The notes beneath the pieces are model-generated. The model had not been told where the DNA came from, made no database searches, and saw only the letters and a program-made list of their open reading frames with translations. A DNA stretch of 64,000 nucleotides. It comes from Pseudanabaena sp. M085S1SP2A07QC (lineage in GTDB: Bacteria; Cyanobacteriota; Cyanobacteriia; Pseudanabaenales; Pseudanabaenaceae). The DNA lies in assembly GCA_020404895.1 (NCBI GenBank), contig JADBWK010000147.1:1-64000 (forward strand), given 5' to 3'. This document shows positions 61,801-64,000 of this stretch, piece after piece (the stretch's first letter is position 1; every line of letters begins with the position of its first letter). The position numbers and the translations under genes were made by a program.

Positions 61801-63226
61801 AGGTATTGTCACTACAGGATCTTCCACCTTAGCTCTCAGCAGTATTATTCCCGTCGGCACAGGTATTTTTACTCAAGGTAATATTATTGTCGCTCCATCA
61901 GGCAACACTATTTTCACGCCGCCAAAGAAGATAGTTGAGGTCAATCCCAGTCCTCCTGAGACGAAGATTCTGATCCAAATCAGGGATATCATGAAAAAAG
62001 AGGTCGATCTCTTCTTAAAAGAAGAAAACTTAGACAAGGCTTTTGAATCTATCGAAAAAGCCTACATCTCCGAGTTAGGGGTTTTCTTGGGGGAACCTCT
62101 GAAGCTACCCACATTAACCATAAACCAAGCCCAAGATATATTAAGCGATGTCTCAAAGCGATCAGGAAGTCCTTCTGTGTTGATCTATCCGATCATGCTG
62201 AACGATCGCATCGAAGTTTTAGTCGTCCCGCCTAAAGAACTCGGCAAACCGTTTCATCGCTATACCAACTATGCTAACGAAGAAGAAATTATTACAGTTT
62301 TGACGGATTATCGAGCCAGCCTCCGAGACACAAGTTCACTGGATTATTTAGAGCAAGCGCGAAAGCTCTATGACTGGGTGATGCGTCCTATTGATGCTCA
62401 GTTGCAAGCACTAAAGGTTGAAACAGTTGTATTTGTAATGGACTCTGGCTTACGTGTGATCCCTCCTGCGGCTCTTCATGATGGCAAACAGTTCTTAGTT
62501 GAGCGCTATGCTTCGGCAAATATTCCCTCATTGCGGGTGACCAGACTAGAAGAGCTTGATCGCAAAAATACGCGGGTTTTAGCAATGGGGCTAACCGAAG
62601 CAAGGGAAGGTTTGAGTGCATTGCCAGCCGTGGAAGTGGAAATTAGAACAATAGCTAATCAAGTGCTATCTGGGACTACGTTTTTAGATCGAGACTTTAC
62701 GGTCAATAATCTGCAAGCGCAACGTGGTAAGGCAAAATATGGAATTATCCATTTAGGAACTCACGGAAAATTCTTGCAAGATCGGTCTAATGAGTCCTTT
62801 ATTCAGTTTTGGGATGGGAAGCTACGCTCCAGCCAAATTCCTAGTCTAAGATTTGATCAACCTGTGATCGATATGCTGACCTTAAGTGCTTGTGAAACTG
62901 CTGTTGGCAACAATCTTGGTATAAGTGGCTTAGCGGTTGAGTCAGGGGCAAGAAGTATTCTTGCGTCTCTGTGGACAGTGTCGGATGCGGGGACAGCACC
63001 TTTGATGATTAGTTTTTACAAGGCTTTTCCTGATGCGCTTAGTAAGGCGACGGCTTTAAGAAAAGCGCAGCTTGATTTGATCAAAGGGAAGGTCAAGATT
63101 GTGAATAATCAAATTGTCGGAGTTGAAGGTTTGGCTGCGATCGCTTTGCCAAAAGGAACTGGAAATATCGATATAAGTCATCCTTTCTTTTGGTCATCTT
63201 TTATTTTGGTGGGCAATTGGCTATGA
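58811..63226 (+). CDS. two-partner-secretion exoprotein with C-terminal CHAT protease domain
   Basis: The 1471-aa protein has a Sec signal peptide (to ~residue 23, ending TQAQ) and a filamentous-haemagglutinin TPS domain (~25-150) with [14 protein letters not shown] and [24 protein letters not shown]. A long repetitive beta-helix follows (~150-1035), with units such as [12 protein letters not shown] and [14 protein letters not shown]. After a helical linker (~1045-1140) comes a CHAT (caspase-like) domain (~1190-1471) with the catalytic pair H1318 (LGTHGKF) and C1361 (LSACETA). The TPS domain directs export through the TpsB barrel encoded downstream at 63412. The protein would display or release a cysteine peptidase outside the cell. 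Its target and trigger are unknown. Confidence 0.93.
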   Translation: [1471 protein letters not shown]

Positions 63227-63252
63227 GTTACATTGCTTTACGCTCAAACCTG

Positions 63253-63305
63253 AACAAAGTTTTGCAAAAAGTGCTGCTTTGCAGCTTTTTTTACAAAACT
63301 TTGTT
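63253..63305 (+). terminator. hairpin between tpsA and tpsB genes
   Basis: AACAAAGTTTTG (63253-63264) pairs with CAAAACTTTGTT (63294-63305) and encloses a GCTGC..GCAGC hairpin followed by a T7 run. It lies 27 bp behind the exoprotein stop. It is likely a partial terminator lowering expression of the transporter gene relative to the exoprotein gene. Confidence 0.6.
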
Positions 63306-63411
63306 TGTGAATTCTTTCGGATCGCAAATTACTTTAATAGTTGTGTATAGTAATGCGATCGCAATCTGGGGGCTACAAGATTTATATAAGTTATCAATTT
63401 GAGGTGTGTAG

Positions 63412-64000
63412 GTGAATCAAAATTTGATTAGTTCAATCAAGACAAGTAGCAAGATCATAATTGTCTCGCTACCGAGCCTCATGCTTAGTTGTGTTGGATT
63501 GGCTAGCTATGCACAAGTTCCTTCAATATCTTCCCCATTAACTCGCCCCCCAGAATCTCTATCGCCAAAACTACCGACGAAGCCTGTAAGTCCGATTCTC
63601 AATCCCGCGCAATCATTACCTTCAATAAGTACACCAGACCAACTATCACCTGCATCTCAAAATGAAATATTAATTCCAGTCAAGCGAATTGATATTTTGG
63701 GCAGTTCAATTCTCACATTAGTCGAAATCGAATCACTGGTGTTGCCGCTCCAAAATAAATCGGTTACGCTCAGACAATTACAAGAAGTTGCCGATAAAAT
63801 TACACAAATTTATCAAGATCGTAACTATATTACTTCTCGCGCAGTTCTTGCACCGCAGGATATTAAAGATGGTGTGGTTATAGTCCAAGTCAGAGAAGGA
63901 GCTTTGGAGCGAGTTGATGTCAAGCGATCGGGAGATGTCGTCAGCAGGTTAAATGATAGCTATATCCGCGATCGCATCCTGCAAGCAGCATCAACACCTC
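63412..64000 (+). CDS. ShlB/FhaC/HecB-type TpsB outer-membrane transporter, 5' part
   Basis: An open frame from GTG 63412 (AGGT 4-8 nt upstream) runs off the right edge (196 codons). It has a signal peptide (IIIVSLPSLMLSCVGLASYAQ), a Pro/Ser-rich linker (~residues 38-85), and a POTRA_2 domain (IPVKRIDILGSSIL, LRQLQEVADKITQIYQDRNY, VVIVQVREGALERVDVKR) before the expected 16-strand barrel. It should recognise the TPS domain of the preceding CHAT exoprotein and move it across the outer membrane. Gene order and spacing (185 bp) are standard for tpsA-tpsB pairs. The linker is longer than in many relatives. Confidence 0.93.
   Translation, partial: MNQNLISSIKTSSKIIIVSLPSLMLSCVGLASYAQVPSISSPLTRPPESLSPKLPTKPVSPILNPAQSLPSISTPDQLSPASQNEILIPVKRIDILGSSILTLVEIESLVLPLQNKSVTLRQLQEVADKITQIYQDRNYITSRAVLAPQDIKDGVVIVQVREGALERVDVKRSGDVVSRLNDSYIRDRILQAASTP

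Noticed and set aside
58811..63226. Considered as a CdiA-type contact-dependent toxin
   Set aside because: The C-terminus is a CHAT domain with a His/Cys pair, there is no VENN-type junction, and no small immunity gene follows before tpsB.

Overview
The window is chromosomal DNA from a cyanobacterium. The palindrome GCGATCGC (HIP1), a cyanobacterial hallmark, recurs throughout. The base composition is AT-rich, and a plastid/cyanobacterial Ycf51 protein and a chlorophototroph-style gene mix are present. A filamentous or Pseudanabaena-like lineage is plausible, but that placement is inference. No rRNA, CRISPR array or prophage is visible; the only tRNA is tRNA-Asn(GUU).

Layout. (1) 1-7.4 kb is a patchwork edge: a frameshifted IS256-type transposase sits in the tail of an older transposase remnant, followed by an alpha carbonic anhydrase, Ycf51, a GAF-GGDEF-EAL signalling protein and tRNA-Asn. 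This stretch is littered with palindromic repeats, a 100-bp inverted-repeat element and gene remnants. (2) 7.6-13.7 kb holds a GT-C glycosyltransferase, a nucleotide-transporter-like/HEAT protein paired with a cyclic-nucleotide-binding protein, and a RecB-like nuclease with Fe-S cluster cysteines. (3) 13.7-54.3 kb, almost entirely on the minus strand, is one very large surface polysaccharide locus. (4) 54.4-58.4 kb has a GT2 gene, uvrC and aroC. (5) 58.8 kb to the right edge is a two-partner secretion pair whose exported protein ends in a CHAT protease domain; the partner transporter runs off the window.

The polysaccharide locus reads from right to left. It begins with dTDP-rhamnose synthesis (rfbC, rfbB, rfbD, rfbA). 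Next come CDP-glucose conversion (rfbF, rfbG), a C-methyltransferase, a second RmlC-like epimerase, a DegT aminotransferase, a PhyH-type oxygenase, a methyltransferase, a GNAT acyltransferase, WbqC and a CmcI-like protein. Together these suggest a branched and/or N-acylated 6-deoxy sugar. An ABC-2 permease and a short ATPase (Wzm/Wzt type) point to ABC-transporter-dependent export. About ten glycosyltransferases, including three multidomain fusions, would build and decorate the chain. A polyprenyl-phosphate sugar synthase, a 4-TM DMT protein and GT-C proteins could form a periplasmic side-branch system.

Inside the locus (38.3-41.8 kb) lies a degenerating cassette of Rpn-type and DUF3782-type PD-(D/E)XK genes, bounded on both sides by copies of the same CmcI-like gene 3' end. 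Two 98-bp MITE-like elements, one with a perfect 8-bp target duplication, sit between glycosyltransferase genes. The most interesting points are the TPS-CHAT pair, the nuclease cassette with its regenerated gene end, the MITE pair, the cloverleaf-like repeat family and the Fe-S RecB-like nuclease without CRISPR.
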